A stretch of 23,509 nucleotides of DNA from an uncultured bacterium (GTDB lineage: Bacteria; Hydrogenedentota; Hydrogenedentia; Hydrogenedentales; SLHB01): assembly GCA_937928585.1 (NCBI GenBank), contig CALEZK010000300.1:1-23509 (forward strand), written 5' to 3'. The notes beneath the pieces are model-generated. The model was not told where the DNA came from and did not search any database. It was given only the letters and a program-made list of their open reading frames with translations. The position numbers and the translations under genes are program-made. This document shows positions 14,681 through 22,905 of the stretch, in pieces. Within the stretch, counting starts at the first letter, position 1. Each line of letters opens with the position of its first letter.

Positions 14681-15562
14681 ATGGAAGTGAATTCTACCTA
14701 TGCCGGATCTGTGTCGAAACCATTGGAAACAGAAATAACATGGCGCCATGCCATGAACTACGCCGCATCCATCGGCGACCACAACCCATGGTACTTTGAC
14801 GACGAACGCGACGGCGGCATCATCGCGCCGCCCATGCTTGTTGTTGCCTTAACCTGGCCCTTCGGTGAAAGCGCCCGGCACTACTGGGACGAGAACCATT
14901 TCCCCCTCGATCTCCTCGTGCGGCAGGTGCACTACACCGAACAAATCGTGTTTGACAGACCGCTCCTCCCCGGCGACAAACTCACCATCACCGCGGATCT
15001 TCCCATGATCGTGCCGCACCGCGGTGGCACATACATGATTGTGCGCTGCACCGCGCGGGACGAGTCCGGCGAGCGCGTCTTTGTCGAATATGCCGGCACA
15101 CTGCTGCGCGGCGTGCGCTGCACCGACAAAGGCACCACGCTGGATGCCCCGCCCGAGACCCCGAAGTTTCGCGGCGAAGGTGACCCGCTATGGGAAGAGG
15201 TCATTCCAATTTCGCCGGTCGCCGCGCATGTCTACGACGGATGCGCGAAGATTTTTAATCCAATCCACACTTCGCAGCAGTTCGCAAAATGGGTTGGCCT
15301 TCCCGGGATCATTCTGCACGGCTCGTGCACGCTCGCAATGGCCGTGATGGAAGCCATCAACCGGGAAGGCGGCGGCGATCCGCGCACGGTCCATCGGCTG
15401 AGCTGTCGCTTCACCGGAATGGTCATTCCCGGCACCGAGATAACCATTCGCGGGCTGGGCAAGCAACAGGAAGACGGCGCAAACCAGGTATTTTTCGAAG
15501 TGTTGAACGGCGAAAAACGCAAGGCAATTAGCGAAGGGTTCATAGAGTTTCGGAGTCGGTAA
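14681..15562 (+). CDS. double-hotdog MaoC-like acyl-CoA hydratase/dehydratase
   Basis: 293 residues forming two hotdog domains. The N-terminal one contains IGDHNPWYFDDE (G32-D33...D40), a MaoC-N type signature. The C-terminal one contains F192-N-P-I-H196-TSQQFAKWVGLPGIILHGSCTLAMA, the MaoC helix motif. In R-specific hydratases the catalytic pair is Asp and His in GDxNPxH; here the C-terminal His196 is kept but the position two before Asn is Ile191, while the N-terminal copy has the Asp but Tyr in place of His. I recall related proteins with a similar IWNPIH form, so this may be family-normal. The start has CGGAG at 8-nt spacing. It is followed 51 nt later by an acyl-CoA synthetase, pointing to CoA-thioester metabolism of an acid, identity unknown. 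Confidence 0.82.
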   Translation: MEVNSTYAGSVSKPLETEITWRHAMNYAASIGDHNPWYFDDERDGGIIAPPMLVVALTWPFGESARHYWDENHFPLDLLVRQVHYTEQIVFDRPLLPGDKLTITADLPMIVPHRGGTYMIVRCTARDESGERVFVEYAGTLLRGVRCTDKGTTLDAPPETPKFRGEGDPLWEEVIPISPVAAHVYDGCAKIFNPIHTSQQFAKWVGLPGIILHGSCTLAMAVMEAINREGGGDPRTVHRLSCRFTGMVIPGTEITIRGLGKQQEDGANQVFFEVLNGEKRKAISEGFIEFRSR

Positions 15563-15571
15563 GCACTAAAT

Positions 15572-15589
15572 TGCGCGCGCATGCGCGCA
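15572..15589. other. alternating purine-pyrimidine palindrome (Z-DNA-prone)
   Basis: 18 nt of strictly alternating pyrimidine/purine bases between the MaoC-like gene and the acyl-CoA synthetase. Its core GCGCGCATGCGCGC (15575-15588) is a perfect 14-bp palindrome. There is no loop or T-run, so it is not a classical terminator. Confidence 0.5.
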
Positions 15590-15613
15590 GAGTCGTTGGA
15601 GGGTGGTTTTTTC

Positions 15614-17191
15614 ATGGGCAATCACACGCTAACGTGGCAGTACGTTAATCACTGGGCGAACAAGAAGCCGAACGCGGAAGCAATCGTCTTTGAAAACCAG
15701 CGCCTGTCCTATGCGCAATTTAACGAAGCGGTAGAGGACATCGCCCGCGCCTTCCTCGATGCCGGCGTCCAGCGCGGCGATCGCGTTGCGCTGCTCGCCA
15801 TGGCGCGTCCCGAATTCCTGACCACCTTCATGGCCGCCAACAAAGTCGGCGCGATGTGGTTGGGCATCTCGCCCAAGTTCACGCTCCAGGAACTAAATTA
15901 CATCGTCGGGGATTGCCAGCCAACGGTGCTCATTGCCCTGCGCGACTATCGCGGACGCGACCTCGGCCCTGAAATCGAGGCCCTCGCCCGCGAACATCCC
16001 ACCATCAAGAAAGTGCTCGTTATCGGCGACGCCCCGGAAGGCACGGAGAATTTCAACGCGTACGTTTCCGTTCCGCGTCCCCATCTCGACGTGGCAATGG
16101 CGGAGCGCACAGCGACACTATCGCCCGATGACAACGCGTTGCTCCTGTACACCTCCGGATCCAGCGGAAAACCGAAAGGCGTGGTGCATACGCATCGCAG
16201 CATTCTCTCCAACGTCGAAGTGCAGCGCCAATACCTCGACATGCACGAAGAAATTCGATGCCTTCTCCACTTTCCGATTAACCACATCGCCGCCGCCACG
16301 GAAATCGGCTACGCCTGCGTGTATTCCGGCGGCGCCTGCGTGATGATGGATCAGTTTGATGCCGCGCACACGCTCAGAATCGTGGAAGAAGAGCGCATCA
16401 CCTTTTTCGGACAAGTACCCGCGATGTTTCTGCTTCAGTTCGGATTGCCGCAGTTTCCGCAAACCGATTTCTCCAGTGTCTCCAATTTCATGTGGGGCGG
16501 CTCGACCGCGCCCAAGCTCGTGCTCGACGTGTTGGAGCGACTGGCAAAACCAAAGGGCGCGCGCTTGGCGACGGGCTATGGCGCAACCGAAATGTGCGGC
16601 TTCGTCACGTATACCGACCCGGACGATTCGATGGAGATACTGCTAACGACCGTCGGAAAAACCGCCCCGCAGTTTGAAATTCGAATCGTCGACAACGACA
16701 GGCGCGAGGTGCCGCGCGGCGAAATCGGCGAAGTTGCCGTGCGTGGCGAAACGATCATGAAGGAATACTGGAACAGGCCGGACCTGACCGCGGCCGTGCT
16801 CGATGCGGACGGATGGTACTACTCCGGCGATCTCGCGCGAATGGATGAGAAAGGCTACATCCAGATCTCCGGACGCAAATCGGAAATGTACAAGACCGGC
16901 GGCGAGAACGTGTTTCCGCGAGAAGTGGAAGATGTCATCGAAAAGTTTCCCGGCGTGCTCATGGCCGCGGTCATCGGTGTGCGCCACGAAATGTTCGACG
17001 AAGTGGGCCATGCGTTTGTGATGCCGCATCCCGGGCAGTCTCCCGACACGCACGCGATTCTCGCGCATTGCCGGGACAATCTGGCGAATTTCAAAGTCCC
17101 GAAAAACATCGAAGTGCGGGCCATGCTTCCGCTCCTGCCGAATGGCAAGGTAAACAAGATGGTGTTAAAGTCGGAATTGCAAAAATCCTGA
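15614..17191 (+). CDS. AMP-forming acyl-CoA synthetase (ANL superfamily)
   Basis: 525 residues from ATG 15614. This start has GGAGGG 10 nt upstream, whereas the in-frame ATG at 15581 has none and would add 11 unlike residues from a GC palindrome. The protein activates a carboxylic acid to acyl-AMP and then to acyl-CoA. Motifs: phosphate loop Y179-TSGSSGKPKG, A5 motif G321-YGATE (E326), the aspartate in W-Y-Y-S-G-D-L-A, the hinge ISGRKSEMYKTGGENVFPREVE, and C-terminal catalytic K512 in LPNGKVNK. The N-terminus lacks a signal, so it is cytosolic. It is co-directional with the MaoC-like gene (51 nt upstream) and 21 nt before the heparinase-like gene. Chain length or aromatic preference cannot be read from sequence. 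Confidence 0.93.
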   Translation: MGNHTLTWQYVNHWANKKPNAEAIVFENQRLSYAQFNEAVEDIARAFLDAGVQRGDRVALLAMARPEFLTTFMAANKVGAMWLGISPKFTLQELNYIVGDCQPTVLIALRDYRGRDLGPEIEALAREHPTIKKVLVIGDAPEGTENFNAYVSVPRPHLDVAMAERTATLSPDDNALLLYTSGSSGKPKGVVHTHRSILSNVEVQRQYLDMHEEIRCLLHFPINHIAAATEIGYACVYSGGACVMMDQFDAAHTLRIVEEERITFFGQVPAMFLLQFGLPQFPQTDFSSVSNFMWGGSTAPKLVLDVLERLAKPKGARLATGYGATEMCGFVTYTDPDDSMEILLTTVGKTAPQFEIRIVDNDRREVPRGEIGEVAVRGETIMKEYWNRPDLTAAVLDADGWYYSGDLARMDEKGYIQISGRKSEMYKTGGENVFPREVEDVIEKFPGVLMAAVIGVRHEMFDEVGHAFVMPHPGQSPDTHAILAHCRDNLANFKVPKNIEVRAMLPLLPNGKVNKMVLKSELQKS

Positions 17192-17212
17192 CGCTCCCGC
17201 GAGGTGAATTAA

Positions 17213-19534
17213 ATGCGCAAACACGAATTGATTGCCGCGATTTTCGGTATCCTCGCGTTGGGATGCGTGACGGTGCCGGAACAACCGGCAGCGCCCATCG
17301 ACGAGACCCCCGCGGCCGCGGGCGAATGGGGATACCGGCCAGAATCGGGTTCAGTGCCCGCAATGAATCCGCCGGGGTTCACGTGGCGCCCACAAGCCAA
17401 CGCAACGCGCTACGCGCTGCAGATTGCGCGGGATGAGAACTTCAAGTCCATCGTCTACGAGAATGCCGCGTGCGCTTGGAGCGCGCATTGCCCGCCGCAG
17501 GCGCTGGAACCCGGTGCGTATTTTTGGCGGTTCTCCGCAACACTTTCAGACGGCGCACGCACATCGTGGAGCACTGCGCGCGCGTTCACCGTCGACGCCG
17601 AGGCAGTCAATGCGCCGCAGCCAAGCCGGGATACGCTGTCCGCGAAACTGTCTGAAACAAATCCGCTCCTGTTCTTCAACAACAGCGACATCGAGAATCT
17701 GAAATCGCTTGCGCGCGGCGATCTTTCAAAACGCTGGAGCGGGCTCGTCGAAGACGCCGAGAAGATCCTCGCAAATCCTCCCGATATCACCGAGCCGCCC
17801 AAGTATCCCGAAGGCATGAAAAAAGGCGATGAAGGATGGAAGGAAATCTGGTGGGGCAATCGCGCCCGCGTCATCGCGGTGTCCGACAGCGCGGCAACGC
17901 TTGCATTCGTCTACCGCCTCGGCGGCGATGAAAAATATGCAAAGGCCGCGGGCGATCTGCTGCTTGCGTTGACGAAGTGGGACACAGAAGGATCGACGCA
18001 ATATCAATACAACGACGAAGCGGCCATGCCTTTCCTCTACTACGTTTCGCGCGCATACTCCTGGGCCTATCCAGCGCTCAGCGATACGGACCGCGCAACC
18101 ATTGCAGCGATGATGCGCGTGCGTGGCCGCCAATGTTACGACCACCTTCAGCGCGCGCCGCATCTGTGGAAGCCGTTCGGCAGCCACAGCAACCGCGCGT
18201 GGCACATGCTCGGCGAAACCGCCATCGCCTTCTATCACGACATTCCCGAAGCGCCGCATTGGCTCGACTACACCATGACTGTGATGTACACCACCTATCC
18301 CGTGTGGAGCGACGACGACGGCGGGTGGCACGAAGGAACCGGCTATTGGGCCAGCTACATCGACAAGTTTATCTGGTGGTCCACAATTGTAGACAGCGCG
18401 TTTGGAATCAAAGCGTTTGAGCGACCGTTTTTCCAGCGCACCGGCTATTACGGCATGTATCTCATTCCACCCGGTTCAGAAACCGGCGGCTTCGGAGACA
18501 TGGCCCGCGATGTCTCTTCGAAGCGCAACGCGCCGCTCATTATGCAGCTTGCCGTAGGCGCGCAGAACCCGCATTGGTATTGGTACGCAAAGAAGGAACA
18601 GGCGTCCCTGGGTTCGGGGTACTTGGGTTTCATCTATGCCTCGCGCGCGCAGGATCTCAAATCGACACCGCCACGAGAGCTTCCCGCCTCCGCAAGTTTC
18701 AACGGCGTGGGCATTGCCGCGCTGAACACCAATTTAATGGACGGCACCAGGAATATTCAGGTGCTATTCAAAAGCAGTCCGCTTGGGCGTCAAAGTCATG
18801 GCTATAACGCGAACAACGCGTTTGTGCTCAACATAGGCGGCGAGGAAGCGCTCTCGCCGTCCGGCAAGCGCGATCTTCACGGCAGCAAACACCACACGCA
18901 ATGGATGTGGCACAGCAAATCGGACAACGCCATTCTCGTCAACGGCGAAGGACAAATTAAGCACAGCCCCACCGCCAAGGGCCGAATCTCCGCATTCGAG
19001 ACGACACCGCGATATGACGTCGTTGTGGGCGAGGCGGAGGAATCCTACGAAGGCCTCGAACGTTGGACACGCCGCGTCGTGTTTCTAAAGCCGAATCTTG
19101 TCGTCATTCACGACGTGCTGAAGGCAAAGGAACCATCGACTTTCGAATGGACACTGCACGCGCCAGCGAAGTTCGCCCTTGCCGGAAATGGCGCGACATG
19201 GAAGGGCAACGCGGGCGCAGTGCGCTTGTCGTTCATCGAGCCAGCGGGCCTCACAATCAGCCAATCCGATCAATTCGATCCGCCGCCCGCGCCGTGGTCG
19301 TCGATCAAGCTCACTGACTGGCACCTTACCGCATCCGCGCCGGAGAAGGTTGCGCAACGCGAGTTTCTCACGCTGATCGCGGCAGATCTCGGCACTGCGA
19401 TTCCGGAAACGCCGAAGTATGCGGTGACACCCGCGGAGAACGGCGCGAGAACCATTGCGATAGAGACAGAGTCCGGCACCATCGTGATGACGCTGGGCGA
19501 AAACGTGTTCAAGGTCGGCGATAAAACGTATTGA
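17213..19534 (+). CDS. heparinase II/III-like (DUF4962-type) lipoprotein
   Basis: 773 residues. The N-terminus MRKHELIAAIFGILALGC18 fits a lipoprotein signal (loose lipobox ALGC), so surface or periplasmic anchoring is likely. Residues about 35-130 are a DUF4962-like/FnIII-like beta-sandwich (MNPPGFTWRPQANATRYALQIARD... AYFWRFSA). An alpha/alpha-toroid follows (KPFGSHSNRAWHMLGETAIAFY, WSDDDGGWHEGTGYWASYIDKFIWW), then the C-terminal heparinase-II/III beta-sheet domain with its characteristic HGYNANNAFVLNIGGE, DLHGSKHHTQWMWHSKSDNAILVNGEGQ and WTRRVVFLKPNLVVIHD. Polysaccharide lyases of this fold cleave uronic-acid-containing glycans (heparinoids, alginate, other uronates). GAGGTG 6 nt upstream sets the start. 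Located 21 nt after the acyl-CoA synthetase and 54 nt before the GH127 gene, so probably one transcript. Substrate not determined. Confidence 0.85.
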   Translation: MRKHELIAAIFGILALGCVTVPEQPAAPIDETPAAAGEWGYRPESGSVPAMNPPGFTWRPQANATRYALQIARDENFKSIVYENAACAWSAHCPPQALEPGAYFWRFSATLSDGARTSWSTARAFTVDAEAVNAPQPSRDTLSAKLSETNPLLFFNNSDIENLKSLARGDLSKRWSGLVEDAEKILANPPDITEPPKYPEGMKKGDEGWKEIWWGNRARVIAVSDSAATLAFVYRLGGDEKYAKAAGDLLLALTKWDTEGSTQYQYNDEAAMPFLYYVSRAYSWAYPALSDTDRATIAAMMRVRGRQCYDHLQRAPHLWKPFGSHSNRAWHMLGETAIAFYHDIPEAPHWLDYTMTVMYTTYPVWSDDDGGWHEGTGYWASYIDKFIWWSTIVDSAFGIKAFERPFFQRTGYYGMYLIPPGSETGGFGDMARDVSSKRNAPLIMQLAVGAQNPHWYWYAKKEQASLGSGYLGFIYASRAQDLKSTPPRELPASASFNGVGIAALNTNLMDGTRNIQVLFKSSPLGRQSHGYNANNAFVLNIGGEEALSPSGKRDLHGSKHHTQWMWHSKSDNAILVNGEGQIKHSPTAKGRISAFETTPRYDVVVGEAEESYEGLERWTRRVVFLKPNLVVIHDVLKAKEPSTFEWTLHAPAKFALAGNGATWKGNAGAVRLSFIEPAGLTISQSDQFDPPPAPWSSIKLTDWHLTASAPEKVAQREFLTLIAADLGTAIPETPKYAVTPAENGARTIAIETESGTIVMTLGENVFKVGDKTY

Positions 19535-19588
19535 CGCGAAACGCGGTCGGCTTGCTGCATGGCCTAATTTCTACGGGGAGGATTCACC

Positions 19589-22500
19589 ATGCGTTTTCTA
19601 GTGGTCGCGTTGCTTGCATTCTCCGCAACGCTTTCGGCATGCGCCGCGGATTGGTGGGACGATGCGTGGAAAGTCCGCCATCGAATCGATATTAACGCCG
19701 AATTGATTTCCGCAAACCTCGCCGACTTCCCGCTCGCCATCCGAATTCCCCGAAGCAGCGGAAATTTTTCCGTCGCAAAACCGGACGGCGCCGATGCGCG
19801 CGTTGTGGATCGCGACGGCAAGGTGCTTGACCATGAAATCGTCGCGTGGAGCGACGATGGAATCGAACTGTACGTACGCGTTCCCGAAATAAAGGCAGGC
19901 GTACCCGGTCAGCGGCTCTATCTTTACTACGGAAATCCCGACGCAACCGCGTTACCCGCTGCCGATGTATGGGACGACTCCTATCGCGCCGTCTTGCACC
20001 TCGACAAAGATTTGCAAGACGCCTCAGGCAATAACACATCGGTAACGCCGCAGGGCAGCGTGCAACTTGAACCCGGCGGCGCGAATTTCTCCACCGAACC
20101 CGGCTATCTCGCAATCGATAAAGCCGCGTTGCAAGGTCTCGGCGAACAGATTGTCATTACAGTTCGTTTTCGCGCTCTGGAAACTCCCGGTCTGCAAACA
20201 CTTGCTTCGGGAAAGAAATCCGAAGGCCCCGACGAATGGTTTAACTTTGGACTCAAGACGCCGTCCATCGTTCACACCAACGCAACCAGCGGTGGCAAAC
20301 AAGCGCCCGAGTTGAATGCCTCGGGAATCGCGCTCGGCGAATGGCACACCGCCGTCATCCGCTACGACGCGCGCACGAATTCGCGCACGCTGTGCATCGA
20401 CGGAATGCTGTTCGAAAAAGACAGCTCGCTGCCGGGCCCCTTGAACATCGACGAACTTCGCATCGGCCGCGGTCTGCTGCACTTCGAGCCCTGGCAGTTT
20501 CATGGTACCATCGACGAAGTGCGTTTCGCGGTAGGGCCGCGATCCGACTCATGGTTAAAAGCGGAAGCGGGTTCCCTCGCCACCGTTCAGGCCTTTGCGC
20601 CGGTGAACGTCGCGCACGCATTTGGAGAGCCAGCGCCTCCGCCTGCGCCGTTCGCGTTGATCGCGCCAGCAGCCGAAATCGAATGGCGAAAGCGCGGGCC
20701 GGTGCGATTGCGTTGGTCGCCTTCTGCGGGCGCCGACTCCTACAGCGTGCACTTTACATGGTGCGTCGATCGTTCGTATATCGTAGGAACGAAAGCGACC
20801 ACGAGCACCGAACTGATGCTGCACCCGGGTCTCACCCCTGTGAACGAAGAAAATACGAACACATTCTACCTGGATCTCGTCGGCAGCAACGGGCTTCTGA
20901 GGGATCGCACAGTCTCTTGGACCGTGTTTGCGGAATCCGCTTCGGGCAAGACAAAGGCCACCGAGGATCGCCTGCTTTTCTTCTACGATTGGGATCCAGC
21001 CGAAGTTTTGGCCCAACCCAGCACACCCAAAGCACGTCCCGTGATGGAAACGACGAACGTCGAATATAACCTCTATGGGTATCTCCGCGGGCGAATCCAG
21101 CATGCCATCGACGAGTACCTCATCAGCACGCCCGTAACAAGCCCTGCCATTCTCCAAGTGCTTCGCGATCGCGACAAGATACCCGTGCGCGATCCCCTCG
21201 TGCCTTGGGCAGGCGAGTTTGCGGGAAAATATCTCACCTCCGCGCAACTCACCTGGCGCCTCACGCGTGACGAAGTACTGCAGAAAACCATCGACGCATT
21301 CGTTGGAGCCCTGATTGCGTGCCAGCAGGAAGATGGCTATCTCGGCCCGTTTCCAGAATCGTCACGCATTACCGGCGGCAACTGGGACGTCTGGGGCCAC
21401 TACCATTGCATGCTCGGCCTCATGCTCTACTACGAAGATACGCAATACGAACCCGCGCTCGATGCGTGCAAGAAGGCGGCGGATCTGCTCTTTGAAACCT
21501 TCGGCCCTGGCGGGCCCACGCTCACCAATGACGGCGGCGGCGGACAGATGAACATGGCCGTCTGCCACGGCCTCGTGCTGCTCTACAACAAGACCGGAAT
21601 CACGCGATACCTCGATCTCGCGAACTACATCGTCCACGAGGCCTGGAACGAACCCGGCGCGGGCGGCTATCTCGTGGCCGCGCTTGCAGGCAAGCCAATC
21701 GTCGAGTTTCCTCAGCACCGATGGGAAGCGATACACGATTGGCAGGTCTTGCCCGAATTGTACTGGCTCACGGGCGACGAGCAATACAGGAAGGCCTTCG
21801 AACATATGTGGTGGAGCGCCGTCAAAGGCGATCGCCACAACACCGGCGGCCTTACGTCTGGAGAAGGCTTCACCGGTTCCCCGTTCAACACCGGTGCAAT
21901 CGAGACGTGCTGCACCGTCGCATGGATTGCCATGTCGCTCGATATGCTGCGCCTCACCGGCGATTCGCAAGTTGCCGACGAGATTGAACTGAGCACATTG
22001 AACAGCGCACTCGGCGCGATTCCCCACGCCGGACGTTCCTGCGCCTATAACGTACCGATGAACGGCACAAGACTCTTCGGCGTTGAACTCCACTGGCAGG
22101 CGCCCAAGGGCGGGCCCGATCTGAATTGTTGTTCCGTCAACGCGAACCGTCCCCTTGGCATGATCGCGCAATGGGCACTCATGAAGAAGAACAATGGCCT
22201 CGCCGTGAATTTCTACGGTCACGCCTCCATGAAAGCGAAACTGGATTCCGGCAACACGGTCACCATCGGTCAAGATACCGAGTATCCGCGCGAAGGGAAA
22301 GTGACATTGAAATTGTCCGTGGAGAAACAAGAGACCTTTCCGATTCTACTTCGTATCCCGCGGTGGTCGACGAAATCGTCCTGTGTTGTGAATGACAAAC
22401 GTGTCGACGCGGCAATCGTGCCCGGCACTTATCTGACGCTGGAACAGGAATGGAAGACGGGTGACGTCATCGAATTGGAACTCGATTTCACCCCGCACTT

Positions 22501-22813
22501 TCTCGAAGGCGGTGAATCGTTTGCGAATACCGTCTCGTTCTACCGCGGCCCGATTCTCTATGCGTATGACGCGCGCTACAACTCGCTGAACCCGGGCGAA
22601 CTTCCCAAGTTTGACCCCGCGAACATGAACTTCAGTTTCGATACGCCGTTCGATACGCATCCAATTTCGCCATGGATTCTCGGATCGATCGAAGCAGCAG
22701 ACGGAACGGCAATTAGCGTGGTCGACTTCTCCAGCGCGGGCCAAACCGGCAACCACTATGTAAGCTGGCTGCCGTCAACGGGAAGTCCGGAGCGGCAACT
22801 GCTCATAAAATAG
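19589..22813 (+). CDS. DUF2341-LamG-FnIII-GH127 multidomain lipoprotein (beta-L-arabinofuranosidase-like)
   Basis: 1074 residues. Lipobox LSAC18 is a perfect type II signal-peptidase site (plain cleavage at ACA is an alternative). Residues about 21-110 are DUF2341 (WWDDAWKVRHRIDI... YVRVPEI... RLYLYYGNPDA). Residues about 125-320 are a LamG/concanavalin-like sandwich (IVITVRFRALE... WHTAVIRYDARTNSRTLCIDG... TIDEVRFA). Residues about 350-475 look FnIII-like. From about 490 to the end is GH127 (DUF1680): PWAGEFAGKYLTSAQLTWR, QQEDGYLGPF, E759 in SGEGF as a candidate acid/base, and E772-T-C774-C plus N-C847-C848, matching the Zn-bound Glu-Cys-Cys-Cys of HypBA1, where the 417-equivalent Cys (here C847) is the nucleophile. 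GGGGAGG at 7-nt spacing sets the start. The family hydrolyses beta-L-arabinofuranosyl linkages; the actual sugar may differ. Confidence 0.88.
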   Translation: MRFLVVALLAFSATLSACAADWWDDAWKVRHRIDINAELISANLADFPLAIRIPRSSGNFSVAKPDGADARVVDRDGKVLDHEIVAWSDDGIELYVRVPEIKAGVPGQRLYLYYGNPDATALPAADVWDDSYRAVLHLDKDLQDASGNNTSVTPQGSVQLEPGGANFSTEPGYLAIDKAALQGLGEQIVITVRFRALETPGLQTLASGKKSEGPDEWFNFGLKTPSIVHTNATSGGKQAPELNASGIALGEWHTAVIRYDARTNSRTLCIDGMLFEKDSSLPGPLNIDELRIGRGLLHFEPWQFHGTIDEVRFAVGPRSDSWLKAEAGSLATVQAFAPVNVAHAFGEPAPPPAPFALIAPAAEIEWRKRGPVRLRWSPSAGADSYSVHFTWCVDRSYIVGTKATTSTELMLHPGLTPVNEENTNTFYLDLVGSNGLLRDRTVSWTVFAESASGKTKATEDRLLFFYDWDPAEVLAQPSTPKARPVMETTNVEYNLYGYLRGRIQHAIDEYLISTPVTSPAILQVLRDRDKIPVRDPLVPWAGEFAGKYLTSAQLTWRLTRDEVLQKTIDAFVGALIACQQEDGYLGPFPESSRITGGNWDVWGHYHCMLGLMLYYEDTQYEPALDACKKAADLLFETFGPGGPTLTNDGGGGQMNMAVCHGLVLLYNKTGITRYLDLANYIVHEAWNEPGAGGYLVAALAGKPIVEFPQHRWEAIHDWQVLPELYWLTGDEQYRKAFEHMWWSAVKGDRHNTGGLTSGEGFTGSPFNTGAIETCCTVAWIAMSLDMLRLTGDSQVADEIELSTLNSALGAIPHAGRSCAYNVPMNGTRLFGVELHWQAPKGGPDLNCCSVNANRPLGMIAQWALMKKNNGLAVNFYGHASMKAKLDSGNTVTIGQDTEYPREGKVTLKLSVEKQETFPILLRIPRWSTKSSCVVNDKRVDAAIVPGTYLTLEQEWKTGDVIELELDFTPHFLEGGESFANTVSFYRGPILYAYDARYNSLNPGELPKFDPANMNFSFDTPFDTHPISPWILGSIEAADGTAISVVDFSSAGQTGNHYVSWLPSTGSPERQLLIK

Positions 22814-22905
22814 CCCCGCGGGGCGCAGCAGCTCGTGCGGCGGCGGCATTTGGGTGTTCCGCGCCAAAACAGGTATCCTATGCGTTCCTCACGTTGGAAT
22901 TGGGC

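Noticed and set aside
21362..22330. A 322-codon open frame on the - strand
   Set aside because: Antisense to the GH127 catalytic region, whose zinc-site residues are intact; no domain seen.
22813..22824. GCCCCGCGGGGC palindrome at the GH127 stop as a terminator
   Set aside because: There is no loop and no T-run, so it cannot act as a rho-independent terminator; probably chance in GC-rich DNA.
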